From: Fibrobacter sp.
GTDB lineage: Bacteria; Fibrobacterota; Fibrobacteria; Fibrobacterales; Fibrobacteraceae
Assembly (NCBI GenBank): GCA_016285835.1
Contig: JAEERM010000017.1
Location: forward strand, 1 to 40,978
Length of the DNA stretch: 40,978 bases
Direction: 5' to 3'
The notes under the pieces are model-generated. The model had not been told where the DNA came from. It saw nothing but the letters and a program-made list of their open reading frames with translations, and searched no databases. This document shows positions 1 to 8,299 of this stretch, piece by piece. Within the stretch, counting starts at the first letter, position 1. Each line of letters opens with the position of its first letter. Both the position numbers and the translations under genes were made by a program.

Positions 1-2083
1 TTTCGGCATCATCGCCTTCGGCCTCCCCTTCAGCCGGTTCGGCAGTCTCGGCAGACTGATCGGCGGCATCTTCGACATCGCCTGCGTTCAGGGAAGCCTT
101 GTATTCTTCTTCGGTCATGCCCACGAGTTGCACCTTCACGAGTTCGTCGCCCTCGTCCAGGCTGATGGCGTTCACGCCAGCCTTGCGCGGACGGCTGAAC
201 AGCTTGAGGTCCATCTTGTTGATGATACCCTTCTTGGTCACGAACACGAGACAGAAGAAACCGCCGAACTTGCGTACCGGCACAATCGCCTGTACAGTTT
301 CGCCGTCCGTAAGCCCGACAAAGTTGACAATCGGGCGGCCCTTGCCGTTGCGCGTGCCTTCGGGCAGGCGGTAGACCTTGGTCCAGTAGGCGCGACCCTT
401 GTTGGTGAACACGAGCAGGTAGCTATGCGTGCTCGCCGTGAAGATCTGCTCCACGTTGTCCTCGTCCTTGAGGCCGGCACCGATAATGCCCTTGCCGCCG
501 CGGTTCTGCGCCTTGAACGTGTCGATGGGCAGGCGGCGGATGTAGCCTTCGCGGCTGAGCGTAATCACCTGTTCCTCTTCGGCAATCAGGTCTTCTTCGT
601 CGCTGTCGTCGATGGCTTCGCCAATGGTGGTGCGGCGTTCGTCACCGTACTTCGCCACGACAGCATCAAGCTTTTCGAGCATGATGGCAATGCGGCGTTC
701 GCGCTTTTCGAGAATGTCCTTCAAGTCGGCGACAGTCGCCACGAGCTCGTTGTATTCGGCTTCCAACTTTTCGAGGTTGAGGCCGGTGAGCTGGCCGAGG
801 CGCATGTCCACGATAGCCTGCGACTGGATTTCGTCGAGGCCGAAACGGTCCTGCAAACTCTGCTTCGCGATGTCGGTCGTCTTGCTCGCCTTGATAATCT
901 GCACGACCTCGTCGATGTTCTGCGTCGCGATGCGCAGGCCTTCGATGATGTGGAGGCGGGCTTCGGCCTTCTTCAAGTCGAATTGCGTCGAACGCGTAAT
1001 CACGTCGAGACGGTGATCGATGTAAACCTGCAGCAATTCCTTCATCGTCAAGACCTTGGGCAGGTTGTTGATGAGGGCCAGGTTGTAAATGCTAAACGTT
1101 GTCTGTAACTGCGTGTACTTGAACAAGTTGTTCAAGACCACCTCGCCCACGGCGTCGCGGCGCAGTTCAATAACAATGCGGATGTCGCGGCTGGATTCGT
1201 CGCGGATGTCGGTAATGCCGTCGACACGCTTTTCGCGAACAAGGTCTGCGATCTTCTTGCAAAGTTCCGCCTTGTTCACCATGTACGGGATTTCGGTGAC
1301 GATGATACGCGGTTTACCCTTGGAATCCGTTTCGATTTCGGTGCGGGCACGCACGCGCACGCGGCCATGACCCGTGAGGTAAGCTTCGCGGATGCCGGAA
1401 CGGCCACAGACGACTGCGCCGGTCGGGAAGTCCGGGCCCTTGATGTAGTCCATCAAGTTCTCGTCCGGAAGGTCCGGATTTTCAGCCAAGGCGTGTATTG
1501 CGGCGCCGACTTCGCGCAAGTTGTGCGGAGCCATGTTGGTCGCCATACCCACGGCAATGCCGGAGGTACCGTTCACAATCATGTTCGGGAGTGCCGAAGG
1601 CAGGACCAGCGGTTCTTCAAGAGACTCGTCGTAGTTCGGGCCCATGTCGACAGTATCCTTTTCCAGGTCTTCGAGCATGAGCGCACCGAGGTTGTTCATC
1701 TTGGCTTCGGTGTAACGCATGGCAGCAGGGCTGTCGCCGTCGATAGAACCGAAGTTTCCCTGACCGAACACCAGCGGGTAACGCAGGGAGAAGTCCTGGG
1801 CCATACGCGCAAGCGTCTCGTACACGGCGGAGTCGCCATGCGGGTGGTACTTACCGATAACGTCACCCACGATACGGGCGGACTTGACCGTACCCTTGTT
1901 GGGCACCACGCCCAGCTTGTGCATACTGAACATCACGCGGCGGTGCACGGGCTTGAAGCCGTCACGCGCATCGGGCAGAGCACGCGCAACGATTACGCTC
2001 ATGGAATAGCGGAGGTAGCAATCCTGCATGTCCTTCTCGATGAGGGACTTGAACTGCGAGCCTGGTACCATTTCTTCTGACAT
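1..2083 (-). CDS. gyrA: DNA gyrase subunit A, 3' end outside window
   Basis: Breakage-reunion subunit of gyrase, which introduces negative supercoils with GyrB. The frame opens with ATG at 2083, preceded by a GAGGAA ribosome site, and stays open to the window edge (about 694 residues seen). The quinolone-region motif [11 protein letters not shown] is at residues 80-90, with Ser85 at the usual resistance position. The catalytic Tyr is Tyr124 in AMRYTEAK. A GyrA box (QNRGGKG) starts the C-terminal pinwheel and marks this as GyrA rather than ParC. Near the window edge the pinwheel is interrupted by an Asp/Glu/Ala-rich stretch after [10 protein letters not shown], where E. coli GyrA has only a short loop. 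Long open frames on the plus strand here are shadows. Confidence 0.95.
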   Translation of the reverse strand, partial: MSEEMVPGSQFKSLIEKDMQDCYLRYSMSVIVARALPDARDGFKPVHRRVMFSMHKLGVVPNKGTVKSARIVGDVIGKYHPHGDSAVYETLARMAQDFSLRYPLVFGQGNFGSIDGDSPAAMRYTEAKMNNLGALMLEDLEKDTVDMGPNYDESLEEPLVLPSALPNMIVNGTSGIAVGMATNMAPHNLREVGAAIHALAENPDLPDENLMDYIKGPDFPTGAVVCGRSGIREAYLTGHGRVRVRARTEIETDSKGKPRIIVTEIPYMVNKAELCKKIADLVREKRVDGITDIRDESSRDIRIVIELRRDAVGEVVLNNLFKYTQLQTTFSIYNLALINNLPKVLTMKELLQVYIDHRLDVITRSTQFDLKKAEARLHIIEGLRIATQNIDEVVQIIKASKTTDIAKQSLQDRFGLDEIQSQAIVDMRLGQLTGLNLEKLEAEYNELVATVADLKDILEKRERRIAIMLEKLDAVVAKYGDERRTTIGEAIDDSDEEDLIAEEEQVITLSREGYIRRLPIDTFKAQNRGGKGIIGAGLKDEDNVEQIFTASTHSYLLVFTNKGRAYWTKVYRLPEGTRNGKGRPIVNFVGLTDGETVQAIVPVRKFGGFFCLVFVTKKGIINKMDLKLFSRPRKAGVNAISLDEGDELVKVQLVGMTEEEYKASLNAGDVEDAADQSAETAEPAEGEAEGDDAE

Positions 2084-2095
2084 TATTATTCCTCA

Positions 2096-2127
2096 GTTAG
2101 TGGTTAGTGGTTAGTGATTAGTGGTTA
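2096..2127. repeat. Heptamer array, GTGGTTA family
   Basis: After a partial GTTA, four in-phase 7-nt units follow (GTGGTTA, GTGGTTA, GTGATTA, GTGGTTA) between the gyrA start and the surE stop. The same unit recurs at 7259-7311 and 35638-35665. Confidence 0.85.
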
Positions 2128-2134
2128 GGACATC

Positions 2135-2938
2135 CTAGCCGCAAGCACCTCCCGCTAACATTTCATTTATTTTTTTTAAACTTTTCTCATCGGTCTGGTC
2201 GATGTGGTGGGGAGTGACCGTCGCATAGCCTTGATTCAGCAAATAATCATCGCTATCCACGGGCTGCTCGTCCCACAGTTTGTCACCGTCCAGTTGCCAC
2301 AAGCCCCCATCGTGGGAGTAGTGGTCCGTAAACATTCCAAGGGCCATCCTCGTCGCCTTAAAACCTTTGAAGGTTTCGGCAGTGGCCTTTGGGAAATTCA
2401 CGTTCCAGAATACGCCGGCAGGAATATTTTCGAACAGGCGTTTCTCGACAATTTTTACGGCAAAATCAATTGCAACTGGCAAGAGGGAGGCATTCATCCC
2501 GCGCAGCGAAAGCGCAATACCCGGCACCCCCCAGAGGGCTGCTTCACGCGCACCGGCGACTGTCCCCGAATAAAGCGAAGACACGCCAGAATTCTCGCCC
2601 ACGTTCACGCCCGAGAAGCACACGTCAAAAACTCCCGGACCATGCCCCTCGGTTACCTCCAAGCCATAGGAAGCAAAATGCCCCAAGGCAAACTTCGTGC
2701 AATCGGCAGGGGTCCCGTCCATCGAAAAGACCTTGTAACCGTCCTCGGAAGGGACCTCTTCAACCAGAAGGCCACGACGAACCGTAAATGCGTGGGAAAC
2801 ACCGCTCTGTTCCGATTTCGGAGCAAACACAAAAACCTCCCCATAGGGAGAAAGAGCGCCAGCGAGGGCGTGCATGTTCGCGCTACCTACCCCATCGTCG
2901 TTCGTGATGAGGATGCGCGGTTTTCGTGCTTCTTGCAT
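2135..2938 (-). CDS. surE: SurE 5'/3'-nucleotidase
   Basis: Survival protein SurE, a metal-dependent phosphatase acting on nucleoside 5'- and 3'-monophosphates in the cytoplasm. The N-terminal metal site ITNDDGV (residues 10-16), the SEQSGVSHAFT block (about 42-52), the GTPADC block (about 75-80) and SGVNVGENSGVSSLYSGTV (about 108-126) are all present. The length of 267 residues is normal for the family. The stop codon lies directly beside the heptamer array at 2096-2127. The start at 2938 has no clear Shine-Dalgarno sequence. The gene is divergent from the methyltransferase gene at 3032. Confidence 0.95.
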   Translation of the reverse strand: MQEARKPRILITNDDGVGSANMHALAGALSPYGEVFVFAPKSEQSGVSHAFTVRRGLLVEEVPSEDGYKVFSMDGTPADCTKFALGHFASYGLEVTEGHGPGVFDVCFSGVNVGENSGVSSLYSGTVAGAREAALWGVPGIALSLRGMNASLLPVAIDFAVKIVEKRLFENIPAGVFWNVNFPKATAETFKGFKATRMALGMFTDHYSHDGGLWQLDGDKLWDEQPVDSDDYLLNQGYATVTPHHIDQTDEKSLKKINEMLAGGACG

Positions 2939-3019
2939 GTAATATAAAGATAGTAAAATATGAAAAAAACACCCTAAAAATCAAGCAATCGCGCCCTCTC
3001 TTTTCATGCCAAATAGAGC

Positions 3020-3025
3020 TATATT
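3020..3025 (+). promoter_or_regulatory. Candidate -10 box of a leaderless transcript
   Basis: TATATT is followed by six bases (TTTCGC) and then the ATG at 3032. No Shine-Dalgarno sequence is present. A start of transcription 6-7 nt downstream would fall on or next to the start codon. No convincing -35 box is seen. Confidence 0.45.
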
Positions 3026-3031
3026 TTTCGC

Positions 3032-3793
3032 ATGTTTTCAGAGAAGAAATTTTTGGCCACCAAGGACACCTCTAAGGCCAAACGCATGGCCGAATTGTTG
3101 CGAGTCATCATATTGCAACTGGGCGACGACGTGCCTCGCGCCAAACGCGAATTCGAGACATACGCCGAATGGATGAAACTTCCCGAAAGCGAGCGTCTTA
3201 CGGGCAAAAACCAGGCACAGATGATAGACCTTTACAAGACATTCCGTACCCGTGCCGGGCTCGGGTTTGAGAGAGATGTTTACCTGGAGCAGGAACCAGG
3301 TGACCGCGAAACTCCGAACGAAGCGCCCCTCCCCTTCGCCGTACTTGTCCACAACCTTCGTAGCGCATTCAATGTCGGTTCCATCATCAGGAGCACAGAT
3401 TGTTTCGGGCTCGAAGGAGTGCACCTGAGCGGTTACAGCTGCGGTCCCGACCACGTAACCGTCAAGAGTGCAGCCCGCGGTTGCCAGGAATGGATTCCCA
3501 TTAAACGCTGGGACAGCCCCTTCGATTGCGTCAAATGGCACAAAGAAAATGGCTACGAAATTATCGCCCTTGAAACCGGCGAAGACATCCCGAGCATAAA
3601 CAACGTAACATGGCCCGAAAAGGGCCTCATCATCCTCGGGAACGAGGAATTAGGAATCGCCCCCGAACTAATGGCGGAGGCGACGATGAAAGTGACGATT
3701 CCCATGGCGGGCCGCAAGGCGAGCATGAATGTCGCCGGGGCATTTGCCATTATGTGTTTTAAGATAAGGTCGGAAGTAGGAAGTAGGAAGTAG
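3032..3793 (+). CDS. SpoU/TrmH-family RNA 2'-O-methyltransferase
   Basis: Likely S-adenosylmethionine-dependent ribose methyltransferase acting on tRNA or rRNA; the substrate cannot be told from sequence. The three SPOUT motifs are present: NLRSAFNVGSIIRSTDCFG (about residues 109-127), IILGNEELGI (about 200-209) and IPMAGRKASMNVAGAFAI (about 224-241). About 100 residues precede the SPOUT domain and may bind RNA. The start codon has no ribosome site but sits six bases after a TATATT box. The last residues (SEVGSRK) and the TAG stop are made by the GTAGGAA heptamer array, so the C-terminus appears to have been rewritten by the repeat. Confidence 0.88.
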   Translation: MFSEKKFLATKDTSKAKRMAELLRVIILQLGDDVPRAKREFETYAEWMKLPESERLTGKNQAQMIDLYKTFRTRAGLGFERDVYLEQEPGDRETPNEAPLPFAVLVHNLRSAFNVGSIIRSTDCFGLEGVHLSGYSCGPDHVTVKSAARGCQEWIPIKRWDSPFDCVKWHKENGYEIIALETGEDIPSINNVTWPEKGLIILGNEELGIAPELMAEATMKVTIPMAGRKASMNVAGAFAIMCFKIRSEVGSRK

Positions 3794-3843
3794 GAAGTAG
3801 GAAGTCTTATACCTGTCTACTTCCTACTGTCTACCGTCTACTA
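3772..3843. repeat. Two facing heptamer arrays (GTAGGAA / CTACTTC)
   Basis: 3772-3805 holds about five GTAGGAA units. 3817-3843 holds CTACTTC, CTACTGT, CTACCGT and CTACTAT in phase. The two arrays are partly complementary and lie between convergent genes, supplying the stop codon of the upstream gene and reaching the stop codon of the PD40 gene at 3841. Confidence 0.85.
3789..3828. terminator. Possible bidirectional hairpin built from heptamer repeats
   Basis: AGTAGGAAGTAG (3789-3800) pairs perfectly over 12 bp with CTACTTCCTACT (3817-3828), leaving a 16-nt loop. It lies between the 3' ends of the convergent methyltransferase and PD40 genes. There is no U-tract, so a termination role is inferred from position only. 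Confidence 0.4.
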
Positions 3844-5046
3844 TTTCGCAAGCGACTTCACTGCTTCGGTGAGGCGGTCGATTGCCTGAATGAGTTCATC
3901 CATTTTGGCTTCGCTCACGCCACCGGCAACAGCGGCCGAGGTCGCCTTTGCAGCAGCTTCGACAGCAGGCTTCACAGCAGGAGCTTCCTTGACTGGGACC
4001 TTGCCAAGCCAAATATCCGGCCAGCGGTCGTTACCCGTGTGGTAAGTAATGCGGGTTGCAGTTTCCACCGGTTCACCAATCTTCCAGATATAGAGTTCGT
4101 AGTCAAACAGATCGTGGTCATGTCCCTTGTCGGTCGCACCCCAGACAAGCCACTTGCCATCGGGAGTGAGGCGCGGGAAATATTCGTGGCTGCGGCGGCC
4201 AGGCAAATCCATGAGTTTCACGTTTTTCGGGATACCGAAGAACCCCACCTTTTCAACCTGCTTACCATCCTTGGCGCTGAACCACAGGATTTCGCTCGGA
4301 GCGGCAGTACCACCATTGCCTGTCGGGTTTACACGGTAAAGTTTGGAGCCGTCAAAGTTCCAGTCAATCTGGCAACCATCGCCGGACTTGGTCCACTGGG
4401 ACTTTTCCAAATCCCAAACACCCGTTTCGCGCATGGAACCACGGAGCGTAATCGCCACATGCTTGCCATCGGGGCTCATGTTCGGTTCTTGCAGAATCAC
4501 GCCGGACTTGTTGAAAGCCTTCTCGCCATCGAGCACAAGCGTTTCCTTTTTGCTTGCGAGGTCCATCGTGAAGACTTTGCCGGCACGGCTAAACACGATA
4601 GACTTGCCGTCGGGCCTCCAGGTGCCCCACGTGGCGTTGTCCACCACCTTGCGTGCGTTCTCGCCCGAAATATCGACCATCCACAAGTCCCACTTTTCAG
4701 GGTAGTTCGCGTCGTTTTCGGGAACCCAGCCGCCCTTGCTGCGGTTAAACAACACAGTAGAGCCGTCTGGAGAAATGCGAGGGAACCAGTCCACATTATC
4801 GCCGCTCGTAAGCGCACGGGCATTCGTGCCGTCGGCGTTCATAATCCAAATATCGTGATGCGAATTGGCGCGGCTCGTCGCCCAGACAATCGCCCCTTCA
4901 AGCTTTCCCTTCAGGGCCGAAAGAGCCTTCTGCTCGTCGGCAGTCGGATCGACAGCGGCTCCCGTCGGAGCGCCCTGCTGGGCAAAAATCGAAGTCACGG
5001 CAAAAAGCACCGTAGCAGCAAATTTGGAATAAAGCAATTTCTTCAT
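3841..5046 (-). CDS. Secreted PD40/TolB-like beta-propeller protein
   Basis: Exported protein of 401 residues with a signal peptide (MKKLLYSKFAATVLFAVTSI, cleaved near FAQQ). Repeated WD40-like PD40 blades are visible: HDIWIMNADGTNARAL, RISPDGSTVLFNR, WRPDGKSIVFSR, MSPDGKHVAITLRG and LTPDGKWLVWGAT. Such propellers bind proteins or glycans; no catalytic motif is seen. The last 50 residues are Ala/Val-rich with a final predicted helix (MDELIQAIDRLTEAVKSLA), a possible oligomerisation segment. The ribosome site is AGAAAGG. The gene starts only about 30 bp after the terminator of the GH8 gene, so it may depend on readthrough or on a promoter inside that gap. Function unknown. Confidence 0.8.
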   Translation of the reverse strand: MKKLLYSKFAATVLFAVTSIFAQQGAPTGAAVDPTADEQKALSALKGKLEGAIVWATSRANSHHDIWIMNADGTNARALTSGDNVDWFPRISPDGSTVLFNRSKGGWVPENDANYPEKWDLWMVDISGENARKVVDNATWGTWRPDGKSIVFSRAGKVFTMDLASKKETLVLDGEKAFNKSGVILQEPNMSPDGKHVAITLRGSMRETGVWDLEKSQWTKSGDGCQIDWNFDGSKLYRVNPTGNGGTAAPSEILWFSAKDGKQVEKVGFFGIPKNVKLMDLPGRRSHEYFPRLTPDGKWLVWGATDKGHDHDLFDYELYIWKIGEPVETATRITYHTGNDRWPDIWLGKVPVKEAPAVKPAVEAAAKATSAAVAGGVSEAKMDELIQAIDRLTEAVKSLAK

Positions 5047-5076
5047 AAATAGACCTTTCTATATGAGGAAATAATA

Positions 5077-5103
5077 CAAAAAAAACGGACTGGCAAAGTC
5101 CGT
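5077..5103 (-). terminator. Rho-independent terminator after the GH8 gene
   Basis: On the minus strand a 7-bp stem (ACGGACT/AGTCCGT, 5085-5091 with 5097-5103, loop of 5) is followed by an uninterrupted run of eight T residues (A residues on the plus strand up to 5084). It ends the transcript of the gene at 5131-6654. Confidence 0.85.
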
Positions 5104-5130
5104 TTTTATTTTTATTCAACCTCAATCGTA

Positions 5131-6654
5131 TTACTTGATTGTGAATGTCCGAATACGGGCCGTGCCAACAGACTGGACGCGAACCAGATAAGTTCCGCAA
5201 GGCAAGTCTGCCAAGGAAACGCTCGTAGAATTCGCACCGACACGGAACGACTTGACCACAACACCCGTTACAGAGGCAATATCCACACGGGATGTCGCAT
5301 GCAGGTTCAACTGGAGAACGCGACCATGCAAAGCAAACGATTCTGCCGGGAGCAATGCCGGGGAGGCAATTGCATCGGCCGCGGAGCTGCTCGTTCCTGG
5401 CCCGGCAACACTACTGCTGGATTTCTCCTGCACCGGCCCAGAACTGCTGGAACCCTGTCCGGGAGCCACACTGCTCGACGAAGCAACCGCCGAAGATTCA
5501 GGCCCGGCACTGGAACTCTGCGGAGCCGCAGGAGGATTGGCAAAGTTCGGCATGTTTCCCGAAACGAGGAGACCGCAAAGGACTTTCATAGACTGTTCAA
5601 AATAGGCTTCTTCACCCAGCGAAACAGCCTCTTTCCAATATTCGTCCAGTTTATCCTGACGCGATGCATCCGTAACAAGCGAAGTCATCAACGTTGCGAC
5701 AAATGTACTGTTGTGGTCGTTCCACATCTGGCTTCCGCTACGTTCGATAGTTCCCTTCATTTCGGAAGCGGGTTTACTGCTCACCCACGCCCCGAGTTTA
5801 TCCAACATCGTCTTCGCTTTCGATTCGCCGAACCAATAGAAGTCCTGCGCTAGGCGCCACGGCGTGCGTGCGGCATCGTAACCATAATATTTATCCATGC
5901 CCTTTCCGCTAGCATCGGACCAGTTGTCAAAAAGCCCAGTGGAATATTCAGCCGAGTTTGTTTCCAGCAAAGCATAGTTAGCATTCATCGCCGTCGTATT
6001 CCAGAACTCGGCATTGTCCTTGTCCACCTCGGCAAACAGCCTGTAATACGCAGGCGCCACATAGGATGGATTTTTCTTGTCGTTCCAGGCGTCACCCGGT
6101 TTATGCAGTCCATTTTCTTCGAACTCGTACTTCTTTACGTTTTGCAAAAGGGTGCGCGCTTCGTCCAAATACTTTTCATCACCAAACTGGTACGACGCCA
6201 TGATCAAAGCAGCCGCGACATCCATTTCGGCATCAGTTGCCGCATTGGCCTTGTTGTCCGACGGAGTCAAAGTACCAAACGACCAGTTCATGAGACCGTG
6301 CTCGTTGGAGCCAGCCTTGTAGAACGCCCACATCTTGTCGAACTGAGACTGATAGCTCGTCGTATTGTCGCTGAAATAGACCATCATCAACATGCCGTAC
6401 CCCGTCCCTTCGGAGACGTAAGTATTACTGCCATGGTCCTTTTCTATCGCCGCATAATTTCCACTTTCCTTGTACTTGTCCTTCAAATAATATTCAAAAG
6501 CGGCCTTCAGTTCCGTAGCCGCTTCGGCTTGATTCGAGAGGACGATACCGTTTCCACCATAATTGGTGCTCTGCGGATACGGAAAATTAACCGTTGCCTG
6601 GGCCAAGCCAAAAGCAAACGCAGGAACCATAGCCATTTTTACCAAACCATTCAT
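5131..6654 (-). CDS. Secreted GH8 glycoside hydrolase (endoglucanase/xylanase type)
   Basis: Inverting glycoside hydrolase of family 8 that cuts beta-1,4-linked plant polysaccharide; whether the target is cellulose, mixed-linkage glucan or xylan cannot be read by eye. The signal peptide ends near AQA at residue 20. The proton-donor block SEGTGYGM (Glu near 82), the family signature ATDAEMDVAAALIMA (Asp near 141) and the catalytic-base block GYDAARTPWR are present. A Ser/Pro/Gly linker follows the catalytic domain, then a roughly 60-residue C-terminal domain ending GTYLVRVQSVGTARIRTFTIK-like, which resembles T9SS type A sorting domains. The ATG at 6654 is preferred over 6660 because AAGGA lies six bases upstream of it and touches the other. 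Confidence 0.9.
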   Translation of the reverse strand: MNGLVKMAMVPAFAFGLAQATVNFPYPQSTNYGGNGIVLSNQAEAATELKAAFEYYLKDKYKESGNYAAIEKDHGSNTYVSEGTGYGMLMMVYFSDNTTSYQSQFDKMWAFYKAGSNEHGLMNWSFGTLTPSDNKANAATDAEMDVAAALIMASYQFGDEKYLDEARTLLQNVKKYEFEENGLHKPGDAWNDKKNPSYVAPAYYRLFAEVDKDNAEFWNTTAMNANYALLETNSAEYSTGLFDNWSDASGKGMDKYYGYDAARTPWRLAQDFYWFGESKAKTMLDKLGAWVSSKPASEMKGTIERSGSQMWNDHNSTFVATLMTSLVTDASRQDKLDEYWKEAVSLGEEAYFEQSMKVLCGLLVSGNMPNFANPPAAPQSSSAGPESSAVASSSSVAPGQGSSSSGPVQEKSSSSVAGPGTSSSAADAIASPALLPAESFALHGRVLQLNLHATSRVDIASVTGVVVKSFRVGANSTSVSLADLPCGTYLVRVQSVGTARIRTFTIK

Positions 6655-6790
6655 AAGCATTCCTTAAAAGGTTTTTCGCCTGATGCAACATTCATCAAAC
6701 ATTCTTATTAAAAATAATGAATATTTCGGGAAATAGGGCATAGCATCAAAGCCATACGTGTTCAACATCACTTTTTCCCAAGATAAAAAC

Positions 6791-8299
6791 TTACCTTTCA
6801 CTGACAAGATTCCAAATATCGTGATTTAGAACAATGTAGAGCGAATCCCGGTAAGCAACATTCCAGTCTTCCTGCGCATCGAGCACCGAGAGGAGGCTCC
6901 CCCAGCGGGCATAATAACGGAGCGGGAAAATGGCCCGACCGATACGCAGAGAATCAGCATCGTGCATGAACAGCGCAGGGTCGTTGGCATAGCGCAGATA
7001 GCGTTCAAAGAAATCCGCCGTCTTGAGGATAAAGCGTCCGTCAATGTAGACAGGCTCCAAAGGATTCACAAATTCAAGATAGCCACCGGCACGGTCGTCG
7101 TTGAACAAATGGCCTTCGTGCGGGTGAGCGGCCATCCAGGCGGCGGCATCTACCGGAACACGCTGGGATGCAATCATGGAGCTATCATAAGCGAGGAGAG
7201 AACGGGTCCAGAGGCCGAGAAGGAAGAAGAGTAGGAAGTAGGAAGTAGGAAGTAGGAAGTGGTTAGTGGTTGGTGGTTGGTGGTTAGTGGTTGGTGGTTG
7301 GTGGTTAGTGGAGAACGCAACCGTGCCATACAGCAACACTGGCATATACAGCACGAAGTTTCGTTCGGCGATGAGGGCAAGGGATGCTGTCGCAAAAAGG
7401 CAGATAGGCATCAAGCCGAGCCGTCTCTTAAGCACATTCCAAACGGCGATTACCAGCCCAGCTACACACAAAAGAATCATCACTACACATTCCAAGGCGT
7501 TCTCCCCCGCCATCAGCAGTGTAAACGGAGAACGATTCTCGGCGATTTCACTTGCAAACACCACTGCCGACGGGCTCATTCCGACAAGGCGGTCCAAGAG
7601 GCCAAACGGATAGAGGAACAAGTTCAACCCCTCACTATGCAAAAACGGCATTGCAAACAGTGCGAGAACAACGCCCAAATGGAATAGCCGGAACCTTTTC
7701 GGCAACTTTATTTTCAACCGCCAGGCATCTAGCCATACAGAAGCAAGTACCGCTACTGCAAAAAGCGGGCCCAAGATATAAAGCCCCTGGCACTTGCACC
7801 AAAGCCATTGAATGACAAGGACGAAAAGGAGAAGGAAAAAGGCTCGAGGTTCGAGGCGCGAGGTTCGAGAAGAATGGGACGATGAATTTAAAATTTCGGG
7901 AAGGAGGTTCCAGTAGATTCCAAGGAACAATAGCGAAAAGAGCACGGGGCGGATTTCGAAGTGATAACGGAAAATGAAGAGGACGAGTGTTGCAAGGACA
8001 ACGCCAATAAGCGCAGCAGATTTACTTTGGCATTCAACACAAGGTTTCCTTTGCGGCAACAGGAACAGCGCAAAAACAGCCCCCCACAAAACAGCCTTGA
8101 ACGCAACGAGGAGCGGGGCGCCGCCAATGCCATAGACAAAGCCCACCACCATCTGGAAATATTCGTGAACATTCACCACCGGCGAGCGCGACGGAGTCCA
8201 AGTCTGCACCCACTCGCGAGCACAAGCCAAGTGCCACCAGATATCTGTATCGGTCAGCGGGAAAATTGCGAATAGAATGACAAAAACAACTATTACCAT
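6791..8299 (-). CDS. GT-C-like polytopic membrane protein with repeat insertions
   Basis: Integral membrane protein of 502 residues with roughly 10-12 hydrophobic segments. The first loop has DTDIWWHLA (residues 17-25), resembling the acidic loop motif of GT-C lipid-linked-sugar transferases, and the C-terminal soluble part has a YIDGRF block as in related uncharacterised families, so a glycosyl transfer role is plausible but unproven. The start overlaps the end of the upstream TIGR02171-type gene by 7 bp, making it the last gene of the 16.5-6.8 kb operon. Two heptamer arrays are translated in frame. Residues near 143-153 come from CGAGGTT units. Residues near 329-358 read as TTNHQPP repeats followed by LLPTSYF repeats, probably in an extramembrane loop. 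Confidence 0.7.
   Translation of the reverse strand: MVIVVFVILFAIFPLTDTDIWWHLACAREWVQTWTPSRSPVVNVHEYFQMVVGFVYGIGGAPLLVAFKAVLWGAVFALFLLPQRKPCVECQSKSAALIGVVLATLVLFIFRYHFEIRPVLFSLLFLGIYWNLLPEILNSSSHSSRTSRLEPRAFFLLLFVLVIQWLWCKCQGLYILGPLFAVAVLASVWLDAWRLKIKLPKRFRLFHLGVVLALFAMPFLHSEGLNLFLYPFGLLDRLVGMSPSAVVFASEIAENRSPFTLLMAGENALECVVMILLCVAGLVIAVWNVLKRRLGLMPICLFATASLALIAERNFVLYMPVLLYGTVAFSTNHQPPTTNHQPPTTNHFLLPTSYFLLFFLLGLWTRSLLAYDSSMIASQRVPVDAAAWMAAHPHEGHLFNDDRAGGYLEFVNPLEPVYIDGRFILKTADFFERYLRYANDPALFMHDADSLRIGRAIFPLRYYARWGSLLSVLDAQEDWNVAYRDSLYIVLNHDIWNLVSER
7231..7311. repeat. Double heptamer array inside a coding region
   Basis: Four GTAGGAA units (7231-7258) run without loss of phase into seven GTGGTTA/GTGGTTG units (7259-7307) in the order A-G-G-A-G-G-A. 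The frame stays open through the whole array. Confidence 0.9.
7843..7870. repeat. Heptamer array, CGAGG family
   Basis: Four in-phase units (CTCGAGG, TTCGAGG, CGCGAGG, TTCGAGA) lie inside the membrane-protein gene and encode part of RTSRLEPRA. Confidence 0.75.

Noticed and set aside
128..1108. Long plus-strand open frame of 326 codons
   Set aside because: It lies opposite gyrA, whose motifs are unmistakable; high-GC codon use of gyrA leaves the antisense frame open. The same holds for 1367-2080.
5085..5103. Plus-strand terminator reading
   Set aside because: The hairpin is also followed by T residues on the plus strand, but no plus-strand gene ends there; the minus-strand role fits the GH8 gene.
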